Positions 1 through 5,740 are shown, counted from the first letter of the stretch. The stretch is 7,608 nt of DNA from an uncultured Prevotella sp. (GCA_937877685.1 CALFGU010000097.1:1-7608); one strand, 5' to 3'. The notes: generated by a model not told the origin, from the letters alone. Numbers and translations are program-made.

Positions 1-34
1 ATAAACAGGGGAAGAGCGCCATCCGGAGTTTCAT
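1..34 (-). CDS. Possible 5' end of a downstream gene, cut by the window edge
   Basis: After the TAG stop of the P5-like gene the minus strand carries AGGAGGG (plus 50-56), which overlaps that stop. An ATG follows at 34-32, opening a frame that reads MKLRMALFPCL and stays open to the edge. The SD-to-ATG gap of 15 nt is long. A TTG at 41-39, 8 nt from the SD, opens another frame (MRDETPDGALPLF) that also stays open. The same stop-overlapping AGGAGGG precedes the primase gene, which supports a following gene in the operon. Too little sequence is present to identify a product or choose between the starts. Confidence 0.25.
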   Translation of the reverse strand, partial: MKLRMALFPCL

Positions 35-54
35 CCCGCAAGTACTACTCCCTC

Positions 55-648
55 CTAACTACTCACTAATTGCAGTCCTTCCTCAATCGCCCCCCTATCC
101 ACCTCTCCCATCGTAATACCATTCTCCACGCAGGTCATGGCGGCAAGGAGGTCGATGAGTTTCGTTTTTGCTTGAGGGTCGGGGATGGTGTAGGCATCGT
201 TGAGGAGAGGTAGTGAGGATCCTAAGGACTTTTGGGAGTTTGTGGAGTTTGACGTCTTCGGGGGCGGTACACCCACCCCGCAAGGCAGTTGTACTCTGTA
301 ATCTGTACTCTGTACTCTTGCGAGACTCGGTCGCACGAGCGCATCATTGCCCGCAAGGTTCGTGAGTTGGCACACCCTTCTTAAATACGCCTCAGAGTCA
401 TTCTCATTCGGCGGTGCCCATCGGTAAATGATATTGCGTGGCGTAAAAGGCTTATGTTGCACCTCAAAGTGCTTGAAATACGTTTCAAGGATGCGCCAAG
501 CGGCGCGATAGCCCATCGCCATTGAAGTAAATTGCACGAACGCTTTGTCCGTTTGCTCCGCCCGCACCCCCTGCCAACGAGAGGCAGAGTGGCGAATATT
601 GAGCGGATTGTTGTTGCGGAGACCGCGCGGAAGTTTAGTTTTTGTCAT
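55..648 (-). CDS. P5-like protein (phage structural protein P5 / lysozyme-like family), 197 aa
   Basis: The N-terminus (residues 8-20) carries RGLRNNNPLNIRH, the signature of a Bacteroidales family usually annotated 'structural protein P5', related to phage virion proteins of the lysozyme-like class. Further family-type blocks follow: FVQF..MAMGYRAAWRILETY (38-57), NIIYRWAPPNENDSEAYLRRVCQL (72-95) and, after an unusual stretch, LIDLLAAMTCVENG (164-177). By analogy the role would be peptidoglycan binding or cleavage, but I cannot place catalytic residues with confidence and see no signal peptide. Residues about 109-163 are low-complexity, with Pro, Ser, Thr and Asn. They appear to interrupt the family pattern and include the product of a 7-bp tandem repeat (RVQSTDYRV). 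The ATG at 648 directly precedes the conserved region and is the natural start. It lies 128 bp downstream of the DUF4248 gene, probably in the same transcript. Family assignment is from memory of the motif; enzymatic activity is inferred. Confidence 0.8.
   Translation of the reverse strand: MTKTKLPRGLRNNNPLNIRHSASRWQGVRAEQTDKAFVQFTSMAMGYRAAWRILETYFKHFEVQHKPFTPRNIIYRWAPPNENDSEAYLRRVCQLTNLAGNDALVRPSLARVQSTDYRVQLPCGVGVPPPKTSNSTNSQKSLGSSLPLLNDAYTIPDPQAKTKLIDLLAAMTCVENGITMGEVDRGAIEEGLQLVSS
291..318. repeat. Four-copy 7-bp tandem repeat inside the P5-like gene
   Basis: Reading the plus strand, four head-to-tail heptamers follow one another: GTACTCT, GTAATCT, GTACTCT, GTACTCT. The second differs at one base. 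In the coding direction they encode RVQSTDYRV (about residues 111-119). Seven is not a multiple of three, so gain or loss of one unit would frameshift the rest of the gene, including the conserved LIDLLAAMTCVENG block. Confidence 0.9.
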
Positions 649-665
649 GGTTATTGGTTGTTAAT

Positions 666-740
666 TTTTCGGAGAGGTCAGCGTTTTCGGAGTTCTCGGA
701 GAGGTCGGAGTAATCAGAGCAATCAGAGTAATCAGATTTT
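666..740. repeat. Degenerate short tandem repeats between the P5-like and DUF4248 genes
   Basis: The 128-bp gap at 649-776 is largely built of short repeats. TCGGAGAGGTC occurs at 669-679 and 696-706. Partial CGGAG units lie between and after these. Three 9-bp units then follow at 711-737 (TAATCAGAG, CAATCAGAG, TAATCAGAT), ending in a T-run. The two unit types are related (..CGGAG / ..CAGAG), which suggests expansion from one ancestor. I see no convincing promoter or hairpin in this gap. Confidence 0.75.
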
Positions 741-776
741 TTAGAGTCCCCCCACCGCGCAGCCCCTTTCTCCTTT

Positions 777-1031
777 CTACATTTCCCCCAGATATTCCTC
801 AATCACCCTCACCTGCCTGGGCGAAAGGACTCGACTGTTCTCTGTGTATCCCACTTTTACAAGTGCATCCATCAGTCCACCAGTAAGGCGGAGTTCTTCG
901 CGAAAAAGAGCTACGGCGCGTTTATACCCTCGGTCGGGGTAGTAAGACATGGCAAGGTGACCAAATTGGCGAAATTTGCGGGATTTCGGTTGCCGTTCGG
1001 ATCCCCCTTTTGTGTTGGTTTTGTTGTTCAT
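777..1031 (-). CDS. DUF4248 family protein, 84 aa
   Basis: The C-terminal 60 residues fit DUF4248, a small domain of unknown function common in Bacteroidales mobile regions. Visible pieces are FGHLAMSYYPD (23-33), a helical middle RAVALFREEL..TGGLMDALVKVGY (38-62) and the closing SPRQVRVIEEYLGEM (70-84). The first 22 residues are basic and Gln/Ser/Lys-rich (GGSERQPKSRKFRQ), probably disordered. The closing helix resembles the SPRQV.II..LG pattern of small DNA-associated proteins, but function is unknown. The ATG at 1031 has no SD; the sequence before it is GGGGGTATTTTTATC, partly supplied by a palindromic repeat. The gene starts 32 bp after the primase stop. In other Bacteroidales this family sits next to DUF3987/VirE-N primase genes, as here. 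Confidence 0.85.
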   Translation of the reverse strand: MNNKTNTKGGSERQPKSRKFRQFGHLAMSYYPDRGYKRAVALFREELRLTGGLMDALVKVGYTENSRVLSPRQVRVIEEYLGEM

Positions 1032-1041
1032 GATAAAAATA

Positions 1042-1069
1042 CCCCCTTGTCACGCGTGACATGTCACGC
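1042..1069 (-). repeat. Palindromic repeat copy A, with overlapping second palindrome and G5 tail
   Basis: A perfect 16-bp palindrome GCGTGACATGTCACGC lies at 1054-1069. It interlocks with a second perfect palindrome TGTCACGCGTGACA at 1048-1061, so the octamer TGTCACGC occurs three times in alternating orientation. On the minus strand the palindrome is followed by GTGACAAGGGGG and then, ten bases later, by the DUF4248 start codon. The primase stop codon (TGA, 1066-1064) lies inside it. Copies B (5736) and C (7582) are elsewhere in the window. It may be a protein-binding site, a recombination or insertion sequence, or a dispersed intergenic repeat. There is no T-tract next to it to make it an ordinary terminator. 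Confidence 0.9.
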
Positions 1070-3349
1070 TGTGAGGTTAATGATGTTTTTACAACTTTTG
1101 ATATACACATCTCGGTCGGCATCGTAGGTAATGCGTGAGCGGCGTTTCCATTGTCGCAACTGTTCGTCAACCGTTTTGGAAGGCACCCCTTGACGTAGCG
1201 TTTGGAGCATGTTTTTAGTAAACTCTGTGGGGAGATTTTCAAAGACATCTGCGTTGCGTCTTTGCAGCAGAGTGAAGTCCATTTCGGTGGCTTTAATGAA
1301 CTTGTCGTGAAACACATTCCACTTCACCCACAGGTCGTACTCCACGCTCCACGAGGCAAACGCCTCCACCTCCTCCGTCCACTGACATCCCTGGATGATG
1401 TAGAGCAACATGGCGCGGTTGAACCCCGAGCGCACCCCACGCTTCACATAGTCGGCCAACACCTTGTTATTCATCTCCTTGGCATGCTGAATGAGCAGAC
1501 GCTGTGTGCGTCGTGCCCACTCAATGGCAGGAGTGCAAGTATAGGTGCCACGCGCCTGGCAAAGGGCTTGGATGGAGGGTTGGAGTTGCCCCTCAAAGTC
1601 AGCATCGTAAGTGCCAAACACGGGAATTTCTTCGCCCCAATCATCTTCGTCCACGGGGATGGTGCAACAGGTAATGCGCGAGATAGTGCCATCCATGAGT
1701 GCGTTTAGCGTGAAAAATTTTTGCGCCATGACGGGGGTTGTCGATGCATTCCAATTGAGGCGCAAGATGACTTGCTCACTCACGGAGTCAATGCCCACGC
1801 GCTCCTGTCCGTAGAGGGTGCGGTCATAAGTAATCTTAATGAGTTCGTTTTCCGCACCTTTTTGTGCCGACATGCCCGATAGTCCCTGCAACTGCTCCAA
1901 CTCGTTAATTTTGATGTAGAGTGTGCGCCCGCCCGCCTCTTTGAGTCGCCTTACGAAGGCCGCATTCGTCGTGTTAGGCGAAAGGCGTTGTATGCAAAGG
2001 TGTTTCGGTCGTGATGGTTTCTCCTTGTTGCTCCCCATGCTTGCCACCCTTTCGCGCCATTCATTTTCGGCCTGACGGTTGCACTCGTCCACCTTTGTTA
2101 TGTCGCTCATAATAAGATCAATGGGAACGTCCACCGCCGACTTACCACTGGCTTGTGGGGCAATGAGCAGATTGAGAAAAGCGGGTTCGTAACATTTATT
2201 GTCAGCATAGCGAAAAAACACTTCGTGGAGATGCGTGCCCAATGCGGGAAACGCAGCCATCGCCACGGCGGCTTGCATTCGCTCGGGAGTGTTTTTCACC
2301 AAGAGCGACAGCGCAGGAGGCAACACCTCGGGCATGCGTGGCATCTCCCACACGGGTTCTACCACCGTATCCGTGCCCTCAATGGCGGTTCTCAACTTAC
2401 GGGGCAAATAGGGATAACGCTCTTGCGCACACATGTCGTGCAACACGCGGTGAAACTCCGCCTCCTCAATACCAAAGGTGGGGATGATTTGCGCGAGCCA
2501 CTCGGGATTGTTGTCGCAGATGTAGCGCAAATTCACCGCCAAACCCATAATCAATTGATGACGCCCACCTTCGTTTACCGAACCGTCCAATTTCGGAATC
2601 AAGCGCTCGATGATAAGGCTGTAGGGCGTGCCCTCATAATGGTCGGGAAACGCGCGACGTTGCCCTTCCGTTAGTGCCGACGGTTGCACTACAGGTTGCA
2701 CCCCACGCTTTGCCACCGCAGCCTTTACCGCCCCTTCGGGCAAGAGCGGAGGCGAGAAGAAGCGGTCACGGTCGATATAGAGAATCTCCTCCTTCAAGGG
2801 GCAAAACGAACCGCGGGCATAGTCGCTACAAGCGGAGTCGGAAACCTTGCCTGGGGCAATACGCTCCAACCATGCGCACTTGGCATCCTCAAAGGGCATA
2901 AGCATCATCTCGGGCAGTCGCTCCATGACGAGGCGAAGCCCCTTACCGCTCGGAGTGATGTGGGCAAAAATCATGTGGGGGAGCAACTCCTGTGCCTCCA
3001 AGCGCGTGCGTATCTCCTGCCACAGGTCGTAAGGGCGCTCCTCATGGTCGATATCAATCATGAGCCACGCCGTGGGGAGCATAAACTCCTCATTTCTGCT
3101 ACCACGTGCCTTCACCTTCTTCGCCCCACATTCGGCAAGGTAGGCAGCATACTTCTCCTCATGCTTCACCCCCTGAAAGTAAAAAAGGTGCACCAGGTTT
3201 TTCGACTTATCCTTATCCGCCCCACGTCTGAATGCTTGAATCTTCGCCTGATTGTCCTTTGAAGTGGTGAAAAGATCGAAAAGTTCGGGCGTGAGGGACT
3301 TGAGAAAGGCATCTTGTGCGTGGGCAACGTAATATATTTTCCCTGTCAT
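1064..3349 (-). CDS. VirE-N (BT4734-like) / DUF3987 primase-helicase-like protein, 761 aa
   Basis: A two-part replication-type protein. Residues about 1-200 fit the BT4734/VirE-N domain, which resembles archaeo-eukaryotic primases: a DxD acidic pair in LMIDIDHE (D99, D101), TPSGKGLRLV (132-141) and SDYARGSFCP (175-184). Residues about 340-620 fit DUF3987, a P-loop helicase-like domain. Its Walker A motif is APQASGKS (397-404, K403), and a possible Walker B is TLYIKINELEQL (476-487, E483). The C-terminal about 140 residues are helical and unassigned. The activity, DNA priming or unwinding for a mobile element, is inferred from the family. The true start is probably the ATG at 3349: AGGAGGG lies 6 nt upstream (plus 3356-3362) and overlaps the previous stop. 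An ATG 21 bp earlier would overlap the previous gene and lacks that spacing. The TGA stop lies in palindromic repeat A. Length is normal for the family and no frameshift is visible. Confidence 0.88.
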   Translation of the reverse strand: MTGKIYYVAHAQDAFLKSLTPELFDLFTTSKDNQAKIQAFRRGADKDKSKNLVHLFYFQGVKHEEKYAAYLAECGAKKVKARGSRNEEFMLPTAWLMIDIDHEERPYDLWQEIRTRLEAQELLPHMIFAHITPSGKGLRLVMERLPEMMLMPFEDAKCAWLERIAPGKVSDSACSDYARGSFCPLKEEILYIDRDRFFSPPLLPEGAVKAAVAKRGVQPVVQPSALTEGQRRAFPDHYEGTPYSLIIERLIPKLDGSVNEGGRHQLIMGLAVNLRYICDNNPEWLAQIIPTFGIEEAEFHRVLHDMCAQERYPYLPRKLRTAIEGTDTVVEPVWEMPRMPEVLPPALSLLVKNTPERMQAAVAMAAFPALGTHLHEVFFRYADNKCYEPAFLNLLIAPQASGKSAVDVPIDLIMSDITKVDECNRQAENEWRERVASMGSNKEKPSRPKHLCIQRLSPNTTNAAFVRRLKEAGGRTLYIKINELEQLQGLSGMSAQKGAENELIKITYDRTLYGQERVGIDSVSEQVILRLNWNASTTPVMAQKFFTLNALMDGTISRITCCTIPVDEDDWGEEIPVFGTYDADFEGQLQPSIQALCQARGTYTCTPAIEWARRTQRLLIQHAKEMNNKVLADYVKRGVRSGFNRAMLLYIIQGCQWTEEVEAFASWSVEYDLWVKWNVFHDKFIKATEMDFTLLQRRNADVFENLPTEFTKNMLQTLRQGVPSKTVDEQLRQWKRRSRITYDADRDVYIKSCKNIINLTA

Positions 3350-3355
3350 ACGCGT

Positions 3356-3362
3356 CCCTCCT
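3356..3362 (-). promoter_or_regulatory. Shine-Dalgarno site of the primase gene, overlapping the upstream stop codon
   Basis: The minus strand reads TAGGAGGG: the TAG stop of the preceding gene shares bases with a strong SD, 6 nt before the ATG at 3349. This decides the start codon and suggests translational coupling. It is notable because Bacteroidota mostly initiate without SD sequences, and the other genes here lack one. Confidence 0.7.
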
Positions 3363-3849
3363 ACGCACATAATTTCACATCTTCTGCTACGACCGTCATC
3401 GTAGTCATGCCCATGGGGAGAGGCTTGTAAAGCCCCTTTCCCAATCCGTCTGCCACGAGTCGTGCGTCCTCCTCATAAAGGCGTTGCGCTTGCTCGTTGG
3501 TGAGGTTTTTCGGCAATGCAGAGGTGATGCGAATCTTCGTTTTCAGCTCTTCAACATTCGTGAATGCCCCAATCTCAGTTTTCTTCTTCACGAGTGCTTT
3601 AGCAGGGTCGGCAGGTGCATAGGGTTTGAACGCTACGGTTAGGTCAGAGGCATTCGCTCCATAACTACCCTTCGTCTTCCCCTCATCAATGATGCCATTA
3701 TCCAAGAGTATATCAAACACATCTTGTGGGAGGTGGATTTCAAAACTTTTATCGGCGTGAAAGGTAACTGTGAGGTTGTAAGTGTAAGAGTTCATGTCTG
3801 TCATAGTTTTAAGATTTGTGTTGTTCATAATTGAAGTTTCTGTGTTCAT
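3361..3849 (-). CDS. Conserved-looking hypothetical protein upstream of the primase, 162 aa
   Basis: I do not recognise this protein. The N-terminus is rich in Met, Asn and Thr. There is then an amphipathic stretch YTYNLTVTFHADKSFEIHL (about 22-40) that looks like beta strands, followed by DVFDILLDNGIIDEG. The C-terminal half is mixed, with a helical segment LTNEQAQRLYEEDARLVADGLGKG (about 115-138) and strands MTTMTVVAEDVKL near the end. No signal peptide or membrane segment is seen. The frame extends upstream to a GTG at 3885, but that part lies inside a GC-rich hairpin repeat, so the ATG at 3849 is preferred. It is preceded by the A/T-rich AAAAAAACAATTTT. In-frame ATGs at 3828, 3804 and 3795 are also possible. 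Its stop overlaps the SD of the primase gene, so it is probably co-expressed and may be a partner or single-stranded-DNA-related accessory; that role is a guess from position only. Confidence 0.75.
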   Translation of the reverse strand: MNTETSIMNNTNLKTMTDMNSYTYNLTVTFHADKSFEIHLPQDVFDILLDNGIIDEGKTKGSYGANASDLTVAFKPYAPADPAKALVKKKTEIGAFTNVEELKTKIRITSALPKNLTNEQAQRLYEEDARLVADGLGKGLYKPLPMGMTTMTVVAEDVKLCA

Positions 3850-3872
3850 AAAATTGTTTTTTTGACTGACTC

Positions 3873-3901
3873 GTAGGGGGCGCACACCACGTGCGCCCTA
3901 C
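3873..3901. repeat. REP-like GC-rich hairpin between two operon genes
   Basis: GTAGGGGGCGCAC (3873-3885), loop ACCAC, and GTGCGCCCTAC (3891-3901) form a strong stem with a 2-nt bulge (GG) in one arm. Similar GTAGGG-CGCAC palindromes are common dispersed extragenic elements in Bacteroidota and other bacteria. It sits between the 84-aa gene (stop 3921) and the 162-aa gene. There is no T-tract directly after it on the minus strand, only a more distant AAAAAAACAATTTT, so it is more likely an RNA-stability or partial attenuation hairpin than a full terminator. Confidence 0.7.
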
Positions 3902-3920
3902 TGGTCAGGTTAGTAATTGT

Positions 3921-4175
3921 CTACACAGTTTGCTTGAGGATTTTCGCTTTTTCAGCTTCAACCGCCTTATGCATCTCATCTAAATGCTTGGCAAGTTCTA
4001 AATGCAGTTCGCGTGAATTATAAACTGCGAGCAGTTTAAGGATTTCATCCAGTTCCTTCTGAAAAAACTTGCGAATAGCCTGTTCGCAGTTGTAGTGTTG
4101 CATACTTACCATGCCTTGCGCATAGTCCTCTAAACCGTTCTTCTGATAGTCCGAACGAGTAAGTTGAATTTCCAT
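3921..4175 (-). CDS. Small helical hypothetical protein, 84 aa
   Basis: I do not recognise this protein. It is predicted almost entirely helical: charged and Leu-rich segments CEQAIRKFFQKELDEILKLLAVY (about 30-52) and RELHLELAKHLDEMHKAVEAEKAKILKQ (about 55-82) look like amphipathic helices or a coiled coil. There are no Cys pairs for a metal site, no signal peptide and no membrane segment. The start MEIQLTRSDYQKNG at 4175 has no SD and follows an AT-rich leader. It is the first gene of the left block, 245 bp from the next gene upstream, so the operon promoter should lie in that gap. Small helical proteins at the head of primase operons are sometimes regulators or DNA-associated proteins, but nothing here shows which. 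Confidence 0.65.
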   Translation of the reverse strand: MEIQLTRSDYQKNGLEDYAQGMVSMQHYNCEQAIRKFFQKELDEILKLLAVYNSRELHLELAKHLDEMHKAVEAEKAKILKQTV

Positions 4176-4197
4176 ATAGATCTATTTAATATGGGGT

Positions 4198-4205
4198 GAA
4201 ACATA
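4198..4205 (-). promoter_or_regulatory. Weak -7-like element before the 84-aa gene
   Basis: The minus strand reads TATGTTTC, seven of eight positions of the Bacteroidota -7 consensus TAnnTTTG, 22 nt before the ATG at 4175. I see no good -33 TTTG at the usual spacing, so this competes with the better match at 4310-4317. Confidence 0.2.
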
Positions 4206-4309
4206 TTTTTCTCTAACAGTTCTCCACTTGTCTCATTTTCCACCTTGCGCAATATATATAATGGAGTACGAGGGTTGTGTTAAGTATGCGAGAGAATCAT
4301 TAACGAGTG

Positions 4310-4317
4310 CAAAAATA
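4310..4317 (-). promoter_or_regulatory. Candidate -7 promoter element for the left operon
   Basis: The minus strand reads TATTTTTG, an exact match to TAnnTTTG. About 19 nt upstream lies only a T-run instead of a clear TTTG -33 element. Transcription from here would give the 84-aa gene a leader of about 130 nt. The 245-bp gap it occupies (4176-4420) contains no other gene; its remaining features are the terminator of the 390-aa gene and three AAAGTAC repeats. Confidence 0.35.
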
Positions 4318-4327
4318 CTGCGCACAA

Positions 4328-4373
4328 AAAGTACATAAAAAAGTACCACAAAGGGATAAATTAAATAAAGTAC
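4328..4373. repeat. Three AAAGTAC direct repeats
   Basis: AAAGTAC occurs at 4328-4334, 4340-4346 and 4367-4373, just upstream of the candidate operon promoter on the minus strand. The starts are 12 and 27 bp apart. They could be an operator or chance in an A-rich stretch. Confidence 0.4.
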
Positions 4374-4403
4374 AAAAAAAGGACATCCCTTTCGGAACGT
4401 CCT
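4374..4403 (-). terminator. Intrinsic terminator of the 390-aa gene
   Basis: On the minus strand, 17 nt after the TAA stop at 4421, AGGACGTTCC pairs imperfectly with GGGATGTCCT across a 4-nt loop (plus 4380-4403). A run of seven Ts follows (4380-4374). The outer five base pairs are perfect and there are mismatches in the middle. Confidence 0.75.
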
Positions 4404-4420
4404 AAATAACAACAGGTTAA

Positions 4421-5593
4421 TTATTTATTTTGTCTAATAATTTCTTTAACCTCATCCCACAAATCGGGGAAAGTATTATAGTTTTTTGGTTTTCTTTTTT
4501 CAAGTCTCTTATCCTTAATATTTCTTTGCTCACTTATAGCCGTTTTTACGGTTTCTATAGATAACTCCTTTTTACCATTGTGAGGAGTAAAACGACAATA
4601 CGTCAAAAAGAAATCTCGTAGTGCAACTATAGTAGGAGTTTTCCTATATACGTTTAAATAGTACCACCAATAATCAAAGTACATGACTATGGCAAGCATT
4701 TTATTGTCGCTCTGTTTGGTTATTCTTCGATTGGGTAAGTTCAAAGTGTCAAGAAACATATTGACTATCTTCGCCTGCTTGATTTCTTCTTCTAAACTAT
4801 GGAAAATAAAGGGTTTAGTTGGTGCTTTTATCGGTGCTTCTTCAACTTTGCTTCGAATCTCCTTATTATTATCTCCTTCTGTAGGTGAAGTAATATTAAC
4901 CTGCTGAACAAAATTCGCCAAATCAAAAAAAGCATGAGAAATATAGGGCAGAAAGGATGGTACCAAAGACCTTTTTGAATACTCCAGCTCCAAACATTTA
5001 AGAGCGTGACTGAAGAGGAAATCATTTTTTGCGCGCTGCGTAGCTTTCAACATATATATTACCATCCCCATCGTTATTGACTCTCTATAGGGGTCGGTTT
5101 TAGAGCGAGGGGAAAACTCTTTCTTTTTGCTACTATACGACTGTACTTCGTAAAATCGTGCTTCACGTTTCAAATTCCTACTTATTAACATCAAATCTTT
5201 AGCGTGCAAAGCCTGTGCAGCCAATTTATAAGCTAAAGGGATAAAACGATAGCACCACCATAACGGAGCGGATATCTTACAATCTGAGTGATATGACATT
5301 ACCGCGGCACAAAGGGCTTGATTAAAATGGCCTTTAGTATACAAATCAAATTCGTTCTCATCTATTAGATTTAATGGAGGTTTCACTGAGTATTTCTCAA
5401 TCATCTTCTCAATTTCATCTGAGTTTACTCCTGCAAACAGCACATTTTTCATTTCCAACTTAGAGGGTTCAACACTATTTTTAAGGTCATTAAGTGTAGC
5501 TTCAACTGTTTGAGCTACAGATTCAGAGCGTTTCTCTGTATTAAAATTTTCATTGTTCATCATGCCTACAAAAATAGAGGAATGTTTTCGCAT
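4421..5593 (-). CDS. Hypothetical protein of unknown family, 390 aa
   Basis: I recognise no domain. Residues 1-50 look disordered (Asn, Glu, Ser, Thr). Residues 85-230 are helical with aromatic patches (SAPLWWCYRFIPLAYKLAAQAL, about 108-129; FLPYISHAFFDLANFVQQV, about 214-232). A charged linker follows (235-262). A second folded part has MLAIVMYFDYWWYYLNVYRK (299-318), then ALRDFFLTYCRFTP and a basic tail KDKRLEKRKPKNY (360-372). The hydrophobic pieces are broken by charges and look like buried helices, not clear membrane spans. The start is uncertain. An ATG at 5593 opens the frame, but an exact -7 element TATTTTTG lies at 5576-5569 inside the first ten codons. Initiation at ATG 5563 or 5560 (MNNENFN) would then be nearly leaderless. 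The gene is AT-rich, has its own terminator and looks monocistronic. Function is unknown; its position next to a solenoid-nuclease gene suggests accessory cargo. Confidence 0.8.
   Translation of the reverse strand: MRKHSSIFVGMMNNENFNTEKRSESVAQTVEATLNDLKNSVEPSKLEMKNVLFAGVNSDEIEKMIEKYSVKPPLNLIDENEFDLYTKGHFNQALCAAVMSYHSDCKISAPLWWCYRFIPLAYKLAAQALHAKDLMLISRNLKREARFYEVQSYSSKKKEFSPRSKTDPYRESITMGMVIYMLKATQRAKNDFLFSHALKCLELEYSKRSLVPSFLPYISHAFFDLANFVQQVNITSPTEGDNNKEIRSKVEEAPIKAPTKPFIFHSLEEEIKQAKIVNMFLDTLNLPNRRITKQSDNKMLAIVMYFDYWWYYLNVYRKTPTIVALRDFFLTYCRFTPHNGKKELSIETVKTAISEQRNIKDKRLEKRKPKNYNTFPDLWDEVKEIIRQNK
5569..5576 (-). promoter_or_regulatory. Candidate -7 element at the start of the 390-aa gene
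   Basis: The minus strand reads TATTTTTG, an exact TAnnTTTG match, ending 5 nt before ATG 5563. If used, the transcript would begin at or near that ATG. The -33 region is only T-rich (CTTTTTTATG). Confidence 0.3.
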
Positions 5594-5740
5594 AAAAAAG
5601 TATTTTCAATACAATATTTTGGACAAATAAAACAATTTAAACTGCCAAATTTTTCACGAACAAAAGACGAGATTTTAGAAAAGTTTTTACCAAATGAGTC
5701 TTATATAAAAAAGAGAAAAACGAGGGGAGACTATACGTGA
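5582..5740 (+). CDS. Possible 52-aa plus-strand ORF ending in palindrome copy B
   Basis: An ATG at 5582 opens MFSHKKVFSIQYFGQIKQF and continues through a hydrophilic, Lys-rich sequence with SRTKDEILEKFLPNESYIKKRK to a TGA inside the palindrome (5738-5740). The same frame extends upstream to 5510, antisense to the 390-aa gene. The composition is protein-like and most of it lies in the 232-bp gap 5594-5825. It also ends at the same TGA of the repeat as the primase does. No promoter, RBS or recognised domain supports it. It could be a remnant C-terminus of an older gene or chance in AT-rich DNA. Confidence 0.25.
   Translation: MFSHKKVFSIQYFGQIKQFKLPNFSRTKDEILEKFLPNESYIKKRKTRGDYT

Noticed and set aside
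666..740. CRISPR array
   Set aside because: Units are 9-11 bp, degenerate and adjacent, without regular spacers.
1054..1069. Palindromes as ordinary rho-independent terminators or CRP sites
   Set aside because: No T-tract follows directly, and the 2- to 4-bp centre does not match the TGTGA-N6-TCACA spacing of CRP sites.
922..1317. Minus-strand 131-aa frame overlapping the primase end and the DUF4248 start
   Set aside because: Overlaps two well-supported genes in another frame and has no family features.
1202..1708. Plus-strand 168-aa open frame
   Set aside because: It lies wholly antisense to the primase coding region, with no recognisable domain; a shadow of the real frame.
2153..2674. 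Plus-strand 173-aa open frame
   Set aside because: Antisense to the primase, His/Gln/Arg-rich composition typical of shadow frames.
2684..3262. Plus-strand 192-aa open frame
   Set aside because: Antisense to the primase N-terminal domain; no RBS, promoter or domain.
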